Source of the DNA: Yoonia rosea
Lineage (GTDB): Bacteria; Pseudomonadota; Alphaproteobacteria; Rhodobacterales; Rhodobacteraceae
Direction: 5' to 3'
Assembly: GCF_900156505.1 (NCBI RefSeq)
Contig: NZ_FTPR01000003.1
Coordinates: 124,001-188,000, forward strand
Length of the DNA: 64,000 nt
Of this stretch, positions 16,388-25,663 are shown piece after piece. The position numbers and the translations under genes are program-made. The notes below the pieces were generated by a model. That model was not told the origin of the DNA. It worked only from the letters and a program-made list of their open reading frames with translations, and ran no database searches. Within the stretch, counting starts at the first letter, position 1. Each line of letters starts with the position of its first letter.

Positions 16388-17974
16388 ATGATTTCACGAT
16401 TTGCCACAACGTTGTTCTGTACTGTCGCGCCAGCAGCGCTTTTTGCGCAAGCGGTTGAGTTACGTTCCTTGGACGAATTCATTAACGTGCAGGGTGAGAT
16501 TGTCGGTTTTAACGGTGTAATGGTTCAGGTCGAGACAACGGTTGGCCGCGTGGCTGTGCCGGCGTCTGAGGTCATTTGCTATGGCAACGCCTGTCTTGAC
16601 GTCATTGCATCGAACGACTTTGGTTTGACGGAATCCGCCTTTCAGGGCGTTGTCGGAAATGCAGTACCTGTGATCGCCGGTGCTGTTGATACACTTTCTG
16701 TCGGTTTCGCCTCACCCGCTTATGGCACGTTGCACCGGACCATTACCGGGGCCTTTGCGGTGACCAACGCGGGGACTACAACCGCCGATCTTACCTCTGT
16801 CGGGGAATTGCTCTTGGAGGACAGGACGACAGGTGATCGGGCCTCCTTGTCGGTCAGTGCCTCGGATGAAGTGGCCGATATTCGCGTGGACAGCGTTTCC
16901 CTCAACGGCACAGCAAGCCGTGTTTACAACACACCCTCGGCATGGGCGACGGGCACGGCATTGTCACATCAGTTGCTTGGCCTCAAATCTTTCTCTGTTG
17001 TTGTGGCGCCGAATGCGGGGATCACAGCGCTTTCCGTAAACGACCTTGCACGGATTTTTGCGGGTGAGGTGACGAACTGGTCCCAGATCGGTGGTGCAGA
17101 CGTGAGTATCCTGCCTCTCCAGCTGCCGCCCAATACCGAGGCGGGGTCGGCATTCCAGCGTCTTGTCATGGAGCCTGCCGGGCTTGAGGTTTCAGGAAAC
17201 GTGCTGACCATGTCGGATGAGGCCGGTGTTTCCGGTTCGATCGGCCAATTCCCCGGGAGTGTGGGTGTTGTAACCACGGCAAATGCCAACCAGAACTTTA
17301 TCGTTGAAGTAGCTGGTTCTTGCGGCATTGCGGTCGCGCCAACACCGTTCAACATTGTCTCGGGCGATTATGCCCTGATCCAGCCCATCATGGCGACATA
17401 TAGCGCCACACCCAACACAGCTTTGCCGACAGAAGTGTTCGACTTCGCCGCCAGCGATGTCGCGCAGGGTCTGGTCGAAAGTGAAGGCTTTATCAACTTC
17501 AGTGCCGTGCCCTTGGACAGCGTCGCAAAGAACGCACGTATCAGCGGCCTGCTTGGTGCCGCACTTGACGACGCGCAACGCGCTGCGGCGGCAGAGATGT
17601 TCCAGGCATTGTTTGATGCCGACCGTTTGTCGCCGACAATGACGGGTGGTCCTGCCAGTGGCGCAGAGGGTGCGTGGAACCGTGCGATACTGATTGATCT
17701 GATCGACTTTTTGAAACAGCCGGGCAACGAAGGCCGCGAGATCCTTCTTGTCGGCTTCGGAGAGAGCGCCAATGGGAGCGCTGCGGCCATCGCGGCATCG
17801 GCGGAAGCGGCGGCATCTTTTGCGGCCCTGCTGACAGATGTTGCGGCGGATACAGTTGCGGCCAAAAACTACACCGTCACCTCATATGGTTTCGGAAATG
17901 TCTCTCCGGCCACCTGCATTGACGGGCAGGTCGCAGGGTCCGAGTATACGCGTGTCGAGGTTTGGATCCGTTAA
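16388..17974 (+). CDS. Exported phosphate-binding-like protein with C-terminal OmpA-like domain
   Basis: 528 aa. Signal peptide ends near ALFAQA (about residue 22). A first region (30-75) resembles a short soluble module with a CYGNAC Cys pair. The middle part looks like a PstS-type periplasmic binding domain (the motif IFAGEVTNWSQIGG near 222 is the PBP 'IFxGxITNW' signature). The last ~100 residues read as an OmpA-like domain (ILLVGFGE, then YTRVEVWIR at the end), which binds peptidoglycan. A ligand-binding protein tethered to the cell wall is the inference; the ligand is unknown. Confidence 0.78.
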   Translation: MISRFATTLFCTVAPAALFAQAVELRSLDEFINVQGEIVGFNGVMVQVETTVGRVAVPASEVICYGNACLDVIASNDFGLTESAFQGVVGNAVPVIAGAVDTLSVGFASPAYGTLHRTITGAFAVTNAGTTTADLTSVGELLLEDRTTGDRASLSVSASDEVADIRVDSVSLNGTASRVYNTPSAWATGTALSHQLLGLKSFSVVVAPNAGITALSVNDLARIFAGEVTNWSQIGGADVSILPLQLPPNTEAGSAFQRLVMEPAGLEVSGNVLTMSDEAGVSGSIGQFPGSVGVVTTANANQNFIVEVAGSCGIAVAPTPFNIVSGDYALIQPIMATYSATPNTALPTEVFDFAASDVAQGLVESEGFINFSAVPLDSVAKNARISGLLGAALDDAQRAAAAEMFQALFDADRLSPTMTGGPASGAEGAWNRAILIDLIDFLKQPGNEGREILLVGFGESANGSAAAIAASAEAAASFAALLTDVAADTVAAKNYTVTSYGFGNVSPATCIDGQVAGSEYTRVEVWIR

Positions 17975-18115
17975 CCTGACGCTTGGTTTGCCATCGCAAA
18001 GGCCAAGCCGTTATCAGGAAACAGGTGGCATGTTATCGCTTAGCAGCACATCACATGCTGTTGTATCGCCTATCCAAAGGGTGCATTTCGTCACCCAGAC
18101 ACATAGGTAAGCGAC

Positions 18116-18721
18116 ATGAACAAACGTATCCTCTCCTTCATCGCCGTTCTGGCGCTCACGCTTTATGCCGGTGCCGTTTCGGCCCAGCAGCTAAGCCTTT
18201 CGCAAATCTCGGCCTATCTGAACCAGCTACAGACGGCGCAGGGTGGGTTTACCCAGATCAATCCCGACGGCACGCTGAGCACAGGCCAGATCTATATCAA
18301 ACGCCCCGGACGTATCCGGTTTGAGTATAACGCGCCGTCGGATTCCTTGGTAATGGCCAGTGGCGGGCAGCTCGCGATCTTTGATCCGCGCTCAAACACT
18401 GGACCGGACCGCTATCCGTTGAACCAGACCCCGCTCAGCATCATTTTGCAGAATAATGTGGATCTTGAGCGCGCCGATATGGTGACAAATGTCACCTCGG
18501 ACGGAACCACGACCACTGTCACCGCGCAAGACCCCGACAATCCGAACTATGGCAGTATCCAACTGGTCTTTACCGCCAATCCCGTCGAACTGCGTCAGTG
18601 GATTGTCACCGATGAATTCGGAACCGAAACCACGGTTATCCTGAATGATCTGATTATGGGTAGCGTGATCCGGGATGTCCTGTTCAACATCAACGTAGAA
18701 ACACGACGCCGCGGAAACTGA
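18116..18721 (+). CDS. lolA: Outer-membrane lipoprotein carrier protein LolA
   Basis: 201 aa with signal peptide (cleavage near VSAQQ). The LolA fold is visible in QISAYLNQLQTAQGGFTQ, GQIYIKRPGRIRFEY and PLSIILQNN. It ferries lipoproteins across the periplasm from LolCDE to LolB or the outer membrane. A strong terminator follows at 18743. In relatives it often follows ftsK; here it follows the PBP-OmpA gene instead. Confidence 0.93.
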   Translation: MNKRILSFIAVLALTLYAGAVSAQQLSLSQISAYLNQLQTAQGGFTQINPDGTLSTGQIYIKRPGRIRFEYNAPSDSLVMASGGQLAIFDPRSNTGPDRYPLNQTPLSIILQNNVDLERADMVTNVTSDGTTTTVTAQDPDNPNYGSIQLVFTANPVELRQWIVTDEFGTETTVILNDLIMGSVIRDVLFNINVETRRRGN

Positions 18722-18742
18722 TGTGACATCACAAAGACAAGA

Positions 18743-18770
18743 AAAGGCGGCTCTGCCCAGAGCCGCCTTT
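18743..18770. terminator. Bidirectional intrinsic terminator
   Basis: 12-bp perfect stem (18743-18754 with 18759-18770), loop gccc, with A-rich sequence before and T-rich after. It lies between the convergent lolA and transglycosylase genes and can end transcription from both. Confidence 0.85.
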
Positions 18771-18777
18771 ATTGTTT

Positions 18778-19368
18778 CTACCGCTTGCGACAGGACCGCA
18801 GCTGTTGGTCATACATGACGGCACGCGCTTCGACTTCGCCGGAAATCCGGATCAGCCAGCTTTTGGAGCGCCATGTGCCACGCAAGAACCCGGTCCGGCC
18901 ATCGTGATAGGCCAGATATTGGTTGCGTGTGTCATAGATCGGCACGCCCGTCTCTTCGACGGTCTTGGTCATGTACCATCCCATAAAGTCGGTGGCGTCA
19001 AAGATATCATCGCGCCGCGCGCCGCGCCCGCCCGGGCCGCGCACGTATTCTTCCCATGTGCCATCCAACGCCTGACTATAGCCAAAGGCCGAGGATTGCC
19101 GCCCTACCGGAATCACACCCAGCGCATAGCGGTGCGGCGTGCGGTTGTTGCCGATAAATTTGCTTTCCTGATAGATCATCGCCATCAACGCCGGCACCGG
19201 AACGCCGTATTTACGCTCCACCGCGTTGAAAGCACGAAGGTATTCGGGGCGCTCGGACACGATACTACATGCATCATCAAGATTGCGCGGGGCCGAGTTA
19301 TAACCCGATCCGCTGCTGCAACTTGCCAGAAGCATCACACATGCCATTGCGCGAAAGATACTGCTCAT
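18778..19368 (-). CDS. Lytic transglycosylase-like lipoprotein
   Basis: 196 aa. Lipobox LLASC gives a lipid-anchored N-terminus at about residue 17. The core has YQESKF with the SLT catalytic Glu near 69, then GVIPVGRQSSAFGYSQALDGTW, a lysozyme-like pattern. It likely cleaves peptidoglycan glycan strands at the outer membrane. GAGAGG precedes the ATG. Confidence 0.8.
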   Translation of the reverse strand: MSSIFRAMACVMLLASCSSGSGYNSAPRNLDDACSIVSERPEYLRAFNAVERKYGVPVPALMAMIYQESKFIGNNRTPHRYALGVIPVGRQSSAFGYSQALDGTWEEYVRGPGGRGARRDDIFDATDFMGWYMTKTVEETGVPIYDTRNQYLAYHDGRTGFLRGTWRSKSWLIRISGEVEARAVMYDQQLRSCRKR

Positions 19369-19444
19369 CTGCCTCTCGCTTATATTCGTTTTTTTACAGC
19401 ATAGCGCGGAACGGGCGTTGTGGGAATCCCCTTGTGAGGGCGGT

Positions 19445-20326
19445 TTAGATCACAAATGCGAGGATAAGCGGCAAAGCGAGCACCGAAAGCAGCGTTGAGG
19501 CCACAACGAGACCCGCCACAGGCTGGGCGTTGGCCCCGTATTTTTCAGCCAGAAGGTAGGATGTGACAGCAACCGGTGTCGCCAGTTGTACGATCAGCAC
19601 GCCAGCGGCAACAGGATCAAGCCCGAACCAGACCGCAGCCACCCAGCCAGCGCCGCCGCAAATCATCAGCTTGACCACTGAAAGCAGGACAGCCTGTCCC
19701 ATCGCCTTCGTTTCCAGTCGCGCCACTGCCACCCCCAGGGTGATCAACATCATCGGGATCGCCATCTGCCCGATCAGTTCCAACGTGTTGGTCAGAAAAA
19801 TCGGTGTTTCCCATCCCCGCCATAAAAACAGCGCCCCCAGCAAGGTCGCACCCACCAAGGGTTCCTGCAAAACGCGTTTGAACGACCCCGCACCAGCCAC
19901 CATCCAGATGCCGATCGTGAACGACAAGATTGCCATCACCGCAAAGACGACCACCGCATAGCCCAACCCTGTCTCGCCAAAAGCAAAGAGCGCCAGCGGC
20001 AGGCCAAGGTTGCCTGTATTGCCGAAAATCAGCGGTGCCAGATAGGTTTGCGTGTCGAGCCGCGCTGCTTTCACAAGAATGAAACAGCCCGCCATGACAA
20101 TCAGATAGGCCACGAAAGAGGCCAGTGACAGGGTGGCAATCGCCTGTGGTGCGGCGTCTATGTTCATCAACGCCACAAAGATCAGGCACGGCACCGCCAG
20201 TGTCATCGCCATACGTGTGACGAAGGTGACGCTGTACTCAAACCCCAGTTTGACCCAGACGAATCCGATAGCCGCCAAAAGAAAGACCGGCGCGGTGATA
20301 TTCAGGACTGTCAGGACGAGGTTCAC
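19445..20326 (-). CDS. AEC family (auxin efflux carrier-like) transporter
   Basis: 293 aa with about ten hydrophobic segments in the AEC arrangement; GNTGNLGLPLALFAFGE near 107 and the C-terminal LATPVAVTSYLLAEKYG are the conserved cross-over motifs. Family members export or import small organic acids. The start is GTG at 20326 with AAGGAA upstream. Substrate unknown. Divergent from hspQ. Confidence 0.88.
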   Translation of the reverse strand: MNLVLTVLNITAPVFLLAAIGFVWVKLGFEYSVTFVTRMAMTLAVPCLIFVALMNIDAAPQAIATLSLASFVAYLIVMAGCFILVKAARLDTQTYLAPLIFGNTGNLGLPLALFAFGETGLGYAVVVFAVMAILSFTIGIWMVAGAGSFKRVLQEPLVGATLLGALFLWRGWETPIFLTNTLELIGQMAIPMMLITLGVAVARLETKAMGQAVLLSVVKLMICGGAGWVAAVWFGLDPVAAGVLIVQLATPVAVTSYLLAEKYGANAQPVAGLVVASTLLSVLALPLILAFVI

Positions 20327-20406
20327 AAACTGTTTCCTTTAAATCTTGGCTGCAAGCGTGGACTTTTCGCGTGCGGCAGACTTATAAGGAGACAAATAGG
20401 AAGACC

Positions 20407-20733
20407 ATGTTTAAAACGCGCGCGAAATATCATCTTGGCCAGATTGTACGCCACAGAAAGCACCCTTTCCGCGGTGTGATCTTTGACGTGGACGCCATGT
20501 TTTCGAACACGGACGAATGGTACAACGCTATTCCTGAGGACAGCCGGCCCAAAAAGGACCAGCCCTACTATCACCTCTTGGCCGAGAACGAGCAGAGCTT
20601 TTATGTGGCCTATGTCTCGGAACAGAACCTTGTCGCTGATTATTCGGGCGAGCCGGTCGACCACCCTGATCTGGATGATCTGTTTGGTCCGTTCGAGGAT
20701 GGCCAGTACCCGCTACAGGTCCAGCTCAACTAG
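20407..20733 (+). CDS. hspQ: Heat shock protein HspQ / hemimethylated-DNA-binding domain protein
   Basis: 108 aa with the YccV-like fold: HLGQIVRHRKHPFRGVIFDVD, QPYYHLLAEN and YVAYVSEQNL. In E. coli HspQ stimulates Lon-dependent degradation and binds hemimethylated oriC DNA. The frame is open upstream, but the ATG at 20407 matches the family N-terminus. Its stop overlaps the convergent FAH-family gene by 4 nt. Confidence 0.92.
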   Translation: MFKTRAKYHLGQIVRHRKHPFRGVIFDVDAMFSNTDEWYNAIPEDSRPKKDQPYYHLLAENEQSFYVAYVSEQNLVADYSGEPVDHPDLDDLFGPFEDGQYPLQVQLN

Positions 20734-21569
20734 CCTTTGAATGCGACGGCTTCTTGCCGCAGTGCGCCGAGCCCTTCAATTTCTGCCGTCAGGATATCGC
20801 CCGCTTTCATAAAGCGGGGTGGTTTATGACCAACGCCGACACCGGGCGGTGTCCCTGTCAGAATAAGGTCGCCGGGCTGCAGGGTGACGAACTGGCTGAC
20901 ATGCGCCACAATCTGCGTCACCGAAAAGATCATCGTCTTGGTTGACCCTTTCTGCATCTGCTCGCCATTGATTTCCAGCGACATCGACAGGTTTTGCACG
21001 TCTGCAATCTCGTCTTTGGTCACGAGGTAGGGGCCAACCGGCGCAAAGCTGTCTGCGGATTTGCCTTTCATCCACTGACCGCCGAACTCAAGCTGGAACG
21101 CCCGTTCCGATACGTCATTGCCGACGAAATATCCCGCGACGTGGTCCAGCGCCTTTTCCTCGCTTACATGTTGTGCGCGGGTGCCGATGGCAACGCCCAG
21201 TTCCAGCTCCCAGTCGGTCTTGGTCGCCCCTTTGGGAATGATGATTGGATCATGCGCGCCTGTGACCTCGCAGGCCTTCATGAACAGGATCGGGTGGTCG
21301 GGGATCGCCATATTCATCTCTGCGGCGTGGTCGTAATAGTTGAGCCCGATGCAGAAGACGCGCCGCGCATCGCTTAGAAACGGGGCAGGGGCGCCGGCAA
21401 TGACAGGACAGGCGTCAAGATTAATGGCGGCAAGGGCGCGCAGCGCGTCCGGTGCAATCTGAGCAGCCGTCACATCATCAATGTGTCCTGACAAATCGCG
21501 CAAAGCGCCCGCAGCATCCACTGCTGCTGGTTTGATTCCGTCTGCTGTCCTGATCCGGCAAAGTTTCAT
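20730..21569 (-). CDS. Fumarylacetoacetate hydrolase family protein
   Basis: 279 aa. FAH-fold motifs: FCIGLNYYDHAAEM, the metal-binding DWELELGVAIG and the tail GDLILTGTPPGVG. Family members hydrolyse C-C bonds or decarboxylate or isomerise 2-oxo acids. The ATG at 21569 has GGGAG upstream; an open frame ten codons longer is ignored. Single gene, divergent from yaaA, so no pathway is implied. Confidence 0.9.
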   Translation of the reverse strand: MKLCRIRTADGIKPAAVDAAGALRDLSGHIDDVTAAQIAPDALRALAAINLDACPVIAGAPAPFLSDARRVFCIGLNYYDHAAEMNMAIPDHPILFMKACEVTGAHDPIIIPKGATKTDWELELGVAIGTRAQHVSEEKALDHVAGYFVGNDVSERAFQLEFGGQWMKGKSADSFAPVGPYLVTKDEIADVQNLSMSLEINGEQMQKGSTKTMIFSVTQIVAHVSQFVTLQPGDLILTGTPPGVGVGHKPPRFMKAGDILTAEIEGLGALRQEAVAFKG

Positions 21570-21684
21570 GGCGCGCTCCCTTTGGTTTGGCCAAGACATA
21601 GCCCCAGCCGTGTGCGGACACCAGAGGGGTGGTCAATGTGGCTGGTCATGTTACATCCCTGTGCAAGATCGAAAGGATGCCCGA

Positions 21685-22455
21685 ATGCTTGTTGTCGTTT
21701 CCCCTGCCAAATCGCTCGACATGGAGCCCGTTGATATGCCTGCCACTGCCCCTGATTTTCAGGAAGATGCAGTGCGCCTGTCCAAGACCGCCAAGAACCT
21801 GACGTTGAAAGAGCTCAAAAACCTGATGAGCATTTCGGACGATTTGGCCCGTCTGAACCGTGACCGTTTCAATGCGTTTGCGGCAGAACCGGATGCGAGC
21901 GTCACGAAACCTGCGGCACTGGCGTTTAACGGCGATACCTATCAGGGTCTGGAAGCCAAGACATTGACCGAGGATGATCTGGCATGGGCGCAAGACCACC
22001 TGCGCATTCTGTCCGGCCTCTATGGCCTGTTGCGGCCGCTGGATGCGATCCAACCCTACCGGCTTGAGATGGGCAGCCGTTTGAAAACACGGCGCGGCAA
22101 ATCGCTTTATGACTATTGGGGCGATACCATTGCCAAGGCGCTGAACGCTCAGGCCGAGATCCTGGGCACCGATACGCTGGTGAACTGCGCCAGTCAGGAA
22201 TATTTCGGCGCGGCGGACCGCGCGGCGCTGAAACTGCGGGTGATCACGCCGGTCTTTATGGAAGTCAAAGACGACAAACCACGCATCGTCAGCTTTTTCG
22301 CCAAACGCGCGCGCGGTGCGATGGCGCGGTTCGTGGTTGAAAACCGCGTGACCGAGGCCGAGGGTCTGAAAGACTTTGGCAGTGGCGGCTATGCCTATGA
22401 TCCTGACCTGTCTGAAGGCGATAAATGGGTGTTCCTGCGCGATTACCCAACCTGA
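21685..22455 (+). CDS. yaaA: Peroxide stress protein YaaA (DUF328)
   Basis: 256 aa, usual length. Clear matches are SPAKSLD near the N-terminus, FNGDTYQGL, LSGLYGLLRPLDAIQPYRLEMG, NCASQEYF and FFAKRARGAMARF. YaaA lowers free iron during H2O2 stress and binds DNA. AAGGATG precedes the ATG at 21685. Its stop overlaps the start of the aspartate dehydrogenase gene (TGATG), so the two are translationally coupled. Confidence 0.95.
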   Translation: MLVVVSPAKSLDMEPVDMPATAPDFQEDAVRLSKTAKNLTLKELKNLMSISDDLARLNRDRFNAFAAEPDASVTKPAALAFNGDTYQGLEAKTLTEDDLAWAQDHLRILSGLYGLLRPLDAIQPYRLEMGSRLKTRRGKSLYDYWGDTIAKALNAQAEILGTDTLVNCASQEYFGAADRAALKLRVITPVFMEVKDDKPRIVSFFAKRARGAMARFVVENRVTEAEGLKDFGSGGYAYDPDLSEGDKWVFLRDYPT

Positions 22456-23237
22456 TGCTGCGCACCGTTGCCATCATCGGGCATGGCGCCATTGCACGTT
22501 ACGTGCGTGCGCAACTGCCCGCGCTAAACATCACCGAGATCGCCGCAATCGTGCGCCCCGGCAAAGAGATTGGGGATTCCACGCCGCCGTTTATCTCTGA
22601 CCTGAATGATCTGCCATCGCGGCCCGATCTGGTGATCGACTGCGGTGGGCATCAGGCGCTTGCCGCACACGGTCCTGTCGCCTTGGCGCTGGGCATAGAT
22701 GTGATGACCGTGTCTTTGGGCGCTTTGGCCGACCTGCAGATTGAACGATCCTTGCGCGATGCGGGCATCGCAGGCGGCGCGCGGCTGCATCTGGTGAGTG
22801 GCGCCATAGGCGGGCTGGATGCGCTGCGCAGCGCAGCGGTCGGCACGATTTCTCAGGTCAGCTACACCGGTCGCAAGCCGCCAAACGGCTGGCGCGGATC
22901 ACCCGCCGAAGCTGCGATTGATCTGGATGCGATCACCGCGCCAACGCCCCATTTCAACGGCACCGCCCGCGAGGCTGCACTGACCTATCCCAAAAATGCC
23001 AATGTCGCCGCCGCTGTCGCCCTTGCGGGGATCGGATTTGATAAGACGCAGGTGGAATTGATCGCCGACCCCACCGTGACCGAGAATATCCACGAAATTG
23101 CGGTGCAGGGGGCCTTTGGCACGTTCCATTTCCAGATCGCGGGCAAGGGGCTGCCCGACAACCCGCGCAGTTCCACGTTGGCGGCGATGAGCATCGTCGC
23201 CGCCCTCGCTGAAATGCAAAAGCCGATTGGTTTCTGA
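22455..23237 (+). CDS. L-aspartate dehydrogenase-like protein (NadX type)
   Basis: 260 aa. N-terminal Rossmann motif GHGAIARYV, then the family stretches VIDCGGHQALAAHG, VSGAIGGLDAL and the C-terminal KNANVAAAVALAGIGFDKT. Aspartate dehydrogenases turn L-aspartate to iminoaspartate for NAD synthesis or to oxaloacetate in catabolism. Neither nadA nor nadC is adjacent. The coupling with yaaA is unexpected functionally. Confidence 0.85.
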   Translation: MLRTVAIIGHGAIARYVRAQLPALNITEIAAIVRPGKEIGDSTPPFISDLNDLPSRPDLVIDCGGHQALAAHGPVALALGIDVMTVSLGALADLQIERSLRDAGIAGGARLHLVSGAIGGLDALRSAAVGTISQVSYTGRKPPNGWRGSPAEAAIDLDAITAPTPHFNGTAREAALTYPKNANVAAAVALAGIGFDKTQVELIADPTVTENIHEIAVQGAFGTFHFQIAGKGLPDNPRSSTLAAMSIVAALAEMQKPIGF

Positions 23238-23244
23238 CCGCCCG

Positions 23245-24420
23245 TCAGATCCGTTCGATCGCCAGTGCAATCCCCTGACCGCCGCCGATACACATCGTGA
23301 CCAGCGCACGTTTGCCGCCGATGCGTTCGAGTTCATACATCGCCTTGACCGTGATAATTGCACCCGTCGCCCCCACAGGATGGCCCAGTGCAATCGCGCC
23401 GCCATTGGGGTTCACGCGGGCGGGATCAAAGCCAAGCTCTTTGGACACGGCCAGCGCCTGCGATGCGAAGGCCTCGTTCGATTCAATCACATCAAAATCG
23501 TCGACCGTCAGCGTGGTTTTCGCCAAGAGGTTCTTCACCGCAGGCACGGGTCCGATGCCCATCACCTCTGGTCGCACACCGGCATGCGCATAGCCCAGAA
23601 TACGGAATTTCGGCGTCAGCCTCGCCTTTTCCGCCGCCTCGGCTGTCGCCAGTACAATCGCCGCCGCTCCGTCGTTCAGGCCTGAAGCATTGCCAGCCGT
23701 AACGGATCCGTCTTTCTGGAACACAGGGCGCAGACCGGACAGCGCCTCCAGTGTCGTGCTCTTGGGGTGTTCGTCCGTCACGAAATCCACGATCTCGCGG
23801 CGCTGTTTGACGGGGACGGGGGCAATCTGGCTGTCAAAGTATCCTGCCGCAATTGCGGCGGCGGCACGTTCCTGACTAAGCAAAGCAAAGGCATCCTGCT
23901 CTGCGCGGGTAACATGATGTTCGTCCGCGACATTCTCGGCCGTGACACCCATGTGACCTGTGCCAAAAGGACAGTTCAGCGCGCCCAACATCATATCCCG
24001 TGTGCGGATATCGCCCATCTTGGCACCCCAGCGCTGATCGGAAATGATAAAGGGTGACCGGCTCATGTTCTCGGACCCGCCAGCAAGGCCAAAATCGGCA
24101 TCCCCCAGCATCAGCGACTGCATGACCGACACAATAGCCTGCACGCCCGATCCGCAGAGGCGGTTCACGTTCATCGCCGGTGTTGTCTCGGGGATCCCTG
24201 CATTCATGGCTGCGACACGGCTGAGATACATGTCCTTCGGTTCGGTATTGATCACATGTCCGAACGCCACATGTCCCACTTGGCCTGCGTCCACACCGGC
24301 ACGCTCGAGTGCGGCTTTGGTTGCAATCGTGCCCAGTTCAATCGGCGGCGTTCCTGCGAGAGACCCACCAAAGGCCCCGATTGCCGTCCGCGCCCCACCC
24401 AATATTACGATCTCGGTCAT
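23245..24420 (-). CDS. Acetyl-CoA C-acetyltransferase / beta-ketothiolase
   Basis: 391 aa, standard thiolase size. Active-site Cys in NRLCGSGVQAI (about 88), His in GGAIALGHPVGATGA (about 347) and Cys in MCIGGGQG (about 377). It condenses or cleaves acyl-CoA units. ATG 24420 has GGAAGGGG upstream. No PHB synthesis genes are adjacent, so PhaA versus BktB versus catabolic role is open. Confidence 0.92.
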   Translation of the reverse strand: MTEIVILGGARTAIGAFGGSLAGTPPIELGTIATKAALERAGVDAGQVGHVAFGHVINTEPKDMYLSRVAAMNAGIPETTPAMNVNRLCGSGVQAIVSVMQSLMLGDADFGLAGGSENMSRSPFIISDQRWGAKMGDIRTRDMMLGALNCPFGTGHMGVTAENVADEHHVTRAEQDAFALLSQERAAAAIAAGYFDSQIAPVPVKQRREIVDFVTDEHPKSTTLEALSGLRPVFQKDGSVTAGNASGLNDGAAAIVLATAEAAEKARLTPKFRILGYAHAGVRPEVMGIGPVPAVKNLLAKTTLTVDDFDVIESNEAFASQALAVSKELGFDPARVNPNGGAIALGHPVGATGAIITVKAMYELERIGGKRALVTMCIGGGQGIALAIERI

Positions 24421-24570
24421 ATCAGCCCCTTCCGCTTTCAATTGGAATGATCGTATCGTTGCAGAGAAAAAGAAACAGCAGAACGTCGCGGCAAATCTTC
24501 TGCATCATTCCGAAAGCCCCGCTTCTGTGAGAGCGTACAGATCTCGCGCAGGCGTCATGAGGGAGGTAAA

Positions 24571-24942
24571 ATGATCGTCGCACTTGATCACATCCAGTTG
24601 GCGCTGCCTGCTGGCGCCGAAAATGCCATGCGTGCATTTTATTGCGACCTGCTTGGCATGACAGAGGTCGCAAAACCCGCCGCCTTGCACGGGCGTGGCG
24701 GGTTTTGGGCGCGGACAGGCGCTTTGGAGTGTCATTGTGGCGTTGATCCTGATTTCCACCCCGCCACAAAAGCACACCCTGCCTTTGTGGTTGACGATAT
24801 CGCAGCCTTGGCCGGACGGATGGAAACCGTGGGCCTTGCCGTGAAGTGGGACACGGCACTGCCGGATGTTACGCGGTTTTTCGTGTTTGACCCTGTGGGC
24901 AATCGTGTCGAACTGATCGCACAGGCACCGCAGCAGGCCTAA
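24571..24942 (+). CDS. VOC family (glyoxalase/bleomycin resistance-like) protein
   Basis: 123 aa with paired beta-alpha-beta modules: ALDHIQLALPAGAENAMRAFYCDLLGM at the start and a second-half FFVFDPVGNRVELI with a probable metal-ligand Glu. Substrate and reaction are not predictable. GGAGG lies just before the ATG. Single gene between the thiolase promoter and the ABC exporter. Confidence 0.85.
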   Translation: MIVALDHIQLALPAGAENAMRAFYCDLLGMTEVAKPAALHGRGGFWARTGALECHCGVDPDFHPATKAHPAFVVDDIAALAGRMETVGLAVKWDTALPDVTRFFVFDPVGNRVELIAQAPQQA

Positions 24943-25006
24943 TCGTCGCAATAGGCGTTTCCTTCTGCGGCAGGTGCGTTACCTCTAGGCCAGAGGCGCG
25001 AAAACC

Positions 25007-25663
25007 ATGTTACTGACCGTTCAAGATATTCATAAAACCTATCACACCGCCGATGGTCCTTTTGACGTGCTGCGCGGTATCGACCTGACGCTGGCATCAG
25101 GCGAGACACTGGCGCTGACAGGCGAGTCCGGGAGCGGCAAAAGCACGTTGCTGCACCTGATCGGCGGTCTTGATACGCCTGACAGCGGCCAAATCTTGCA
25201 TGAGGGGCGTGATATCGCCGCCCTTGATGATGCCGGTCGTGCAGCCCTGCGGCGGGGCACCGTTGGCGTGGTGTTCCAGCAGTTCAACCTGATCCCCAGC
25301 CTGCGTGTGTCCGATAATATCGCCTTTCAGGCACGTCTGGCTGGTCGTCATGACCCCGATTGGGACGCTGCATTGGCCGCACGTATGGGGCTGACACCTC
25401 ACCTTGCCAAATACCCCGAACAGCTTTCGGGTGGCCAGCAGCAGCGCGTGGCGATTGCCCGCACATTGGCCCCGAAACCCCGTGTCGTGCTGGCCGATGA
25501 ACCCACTGGCAACCTGGATGAGGCCACTGCCAGCACCGTCCTTGACCTGATGCTTGAACTTGTCGGCGAGACAGGTGCAGGCCTTTTGATGGTCACCCAT
25601 TCCGAAGGCCTTGCCGCGCGCATGTCGCGGCGCCTGCATCTGCGGGCGGGCCGCGTGGCATGA
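25007..25663 (+). CDS. ABC transporter ATP-binding protein (LolD/MacB-type)
   Basis: 218 aa. Walker A GESGSGKST (about 38-46), Q-loop, signature LSGGQQQRVAIAR (about 143), Walker B VVLADEPTGNLDE (about 163) and the switch His in MVTHSE. The subfamily drives mechanotransmission or lipoprotein extraction rather than uptake. The stop overlaps the permease start (ATGA). With the next two genes it resembles the AttEFGH-type set. Confidence 0.93.
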   Translation: MLLTVQDIHKTYHTADGPFDVLRGIDLTLASGETLALTGESGSGKSTLLHLIGGLDTPDSGQILHEGRDIAALDDAGRAALRRGTVGVVFQQFNLIPSLRVSDNIAFQARLAGRHDPDWDAALAARMGLTPHLAKYPEQLSGGQQQRVAIARTLAPKPRVVLADEPTGNLDEATASTVLDLMLELVGETGAGLLMVTHSEGLAARMSRRLHLRAGRVA

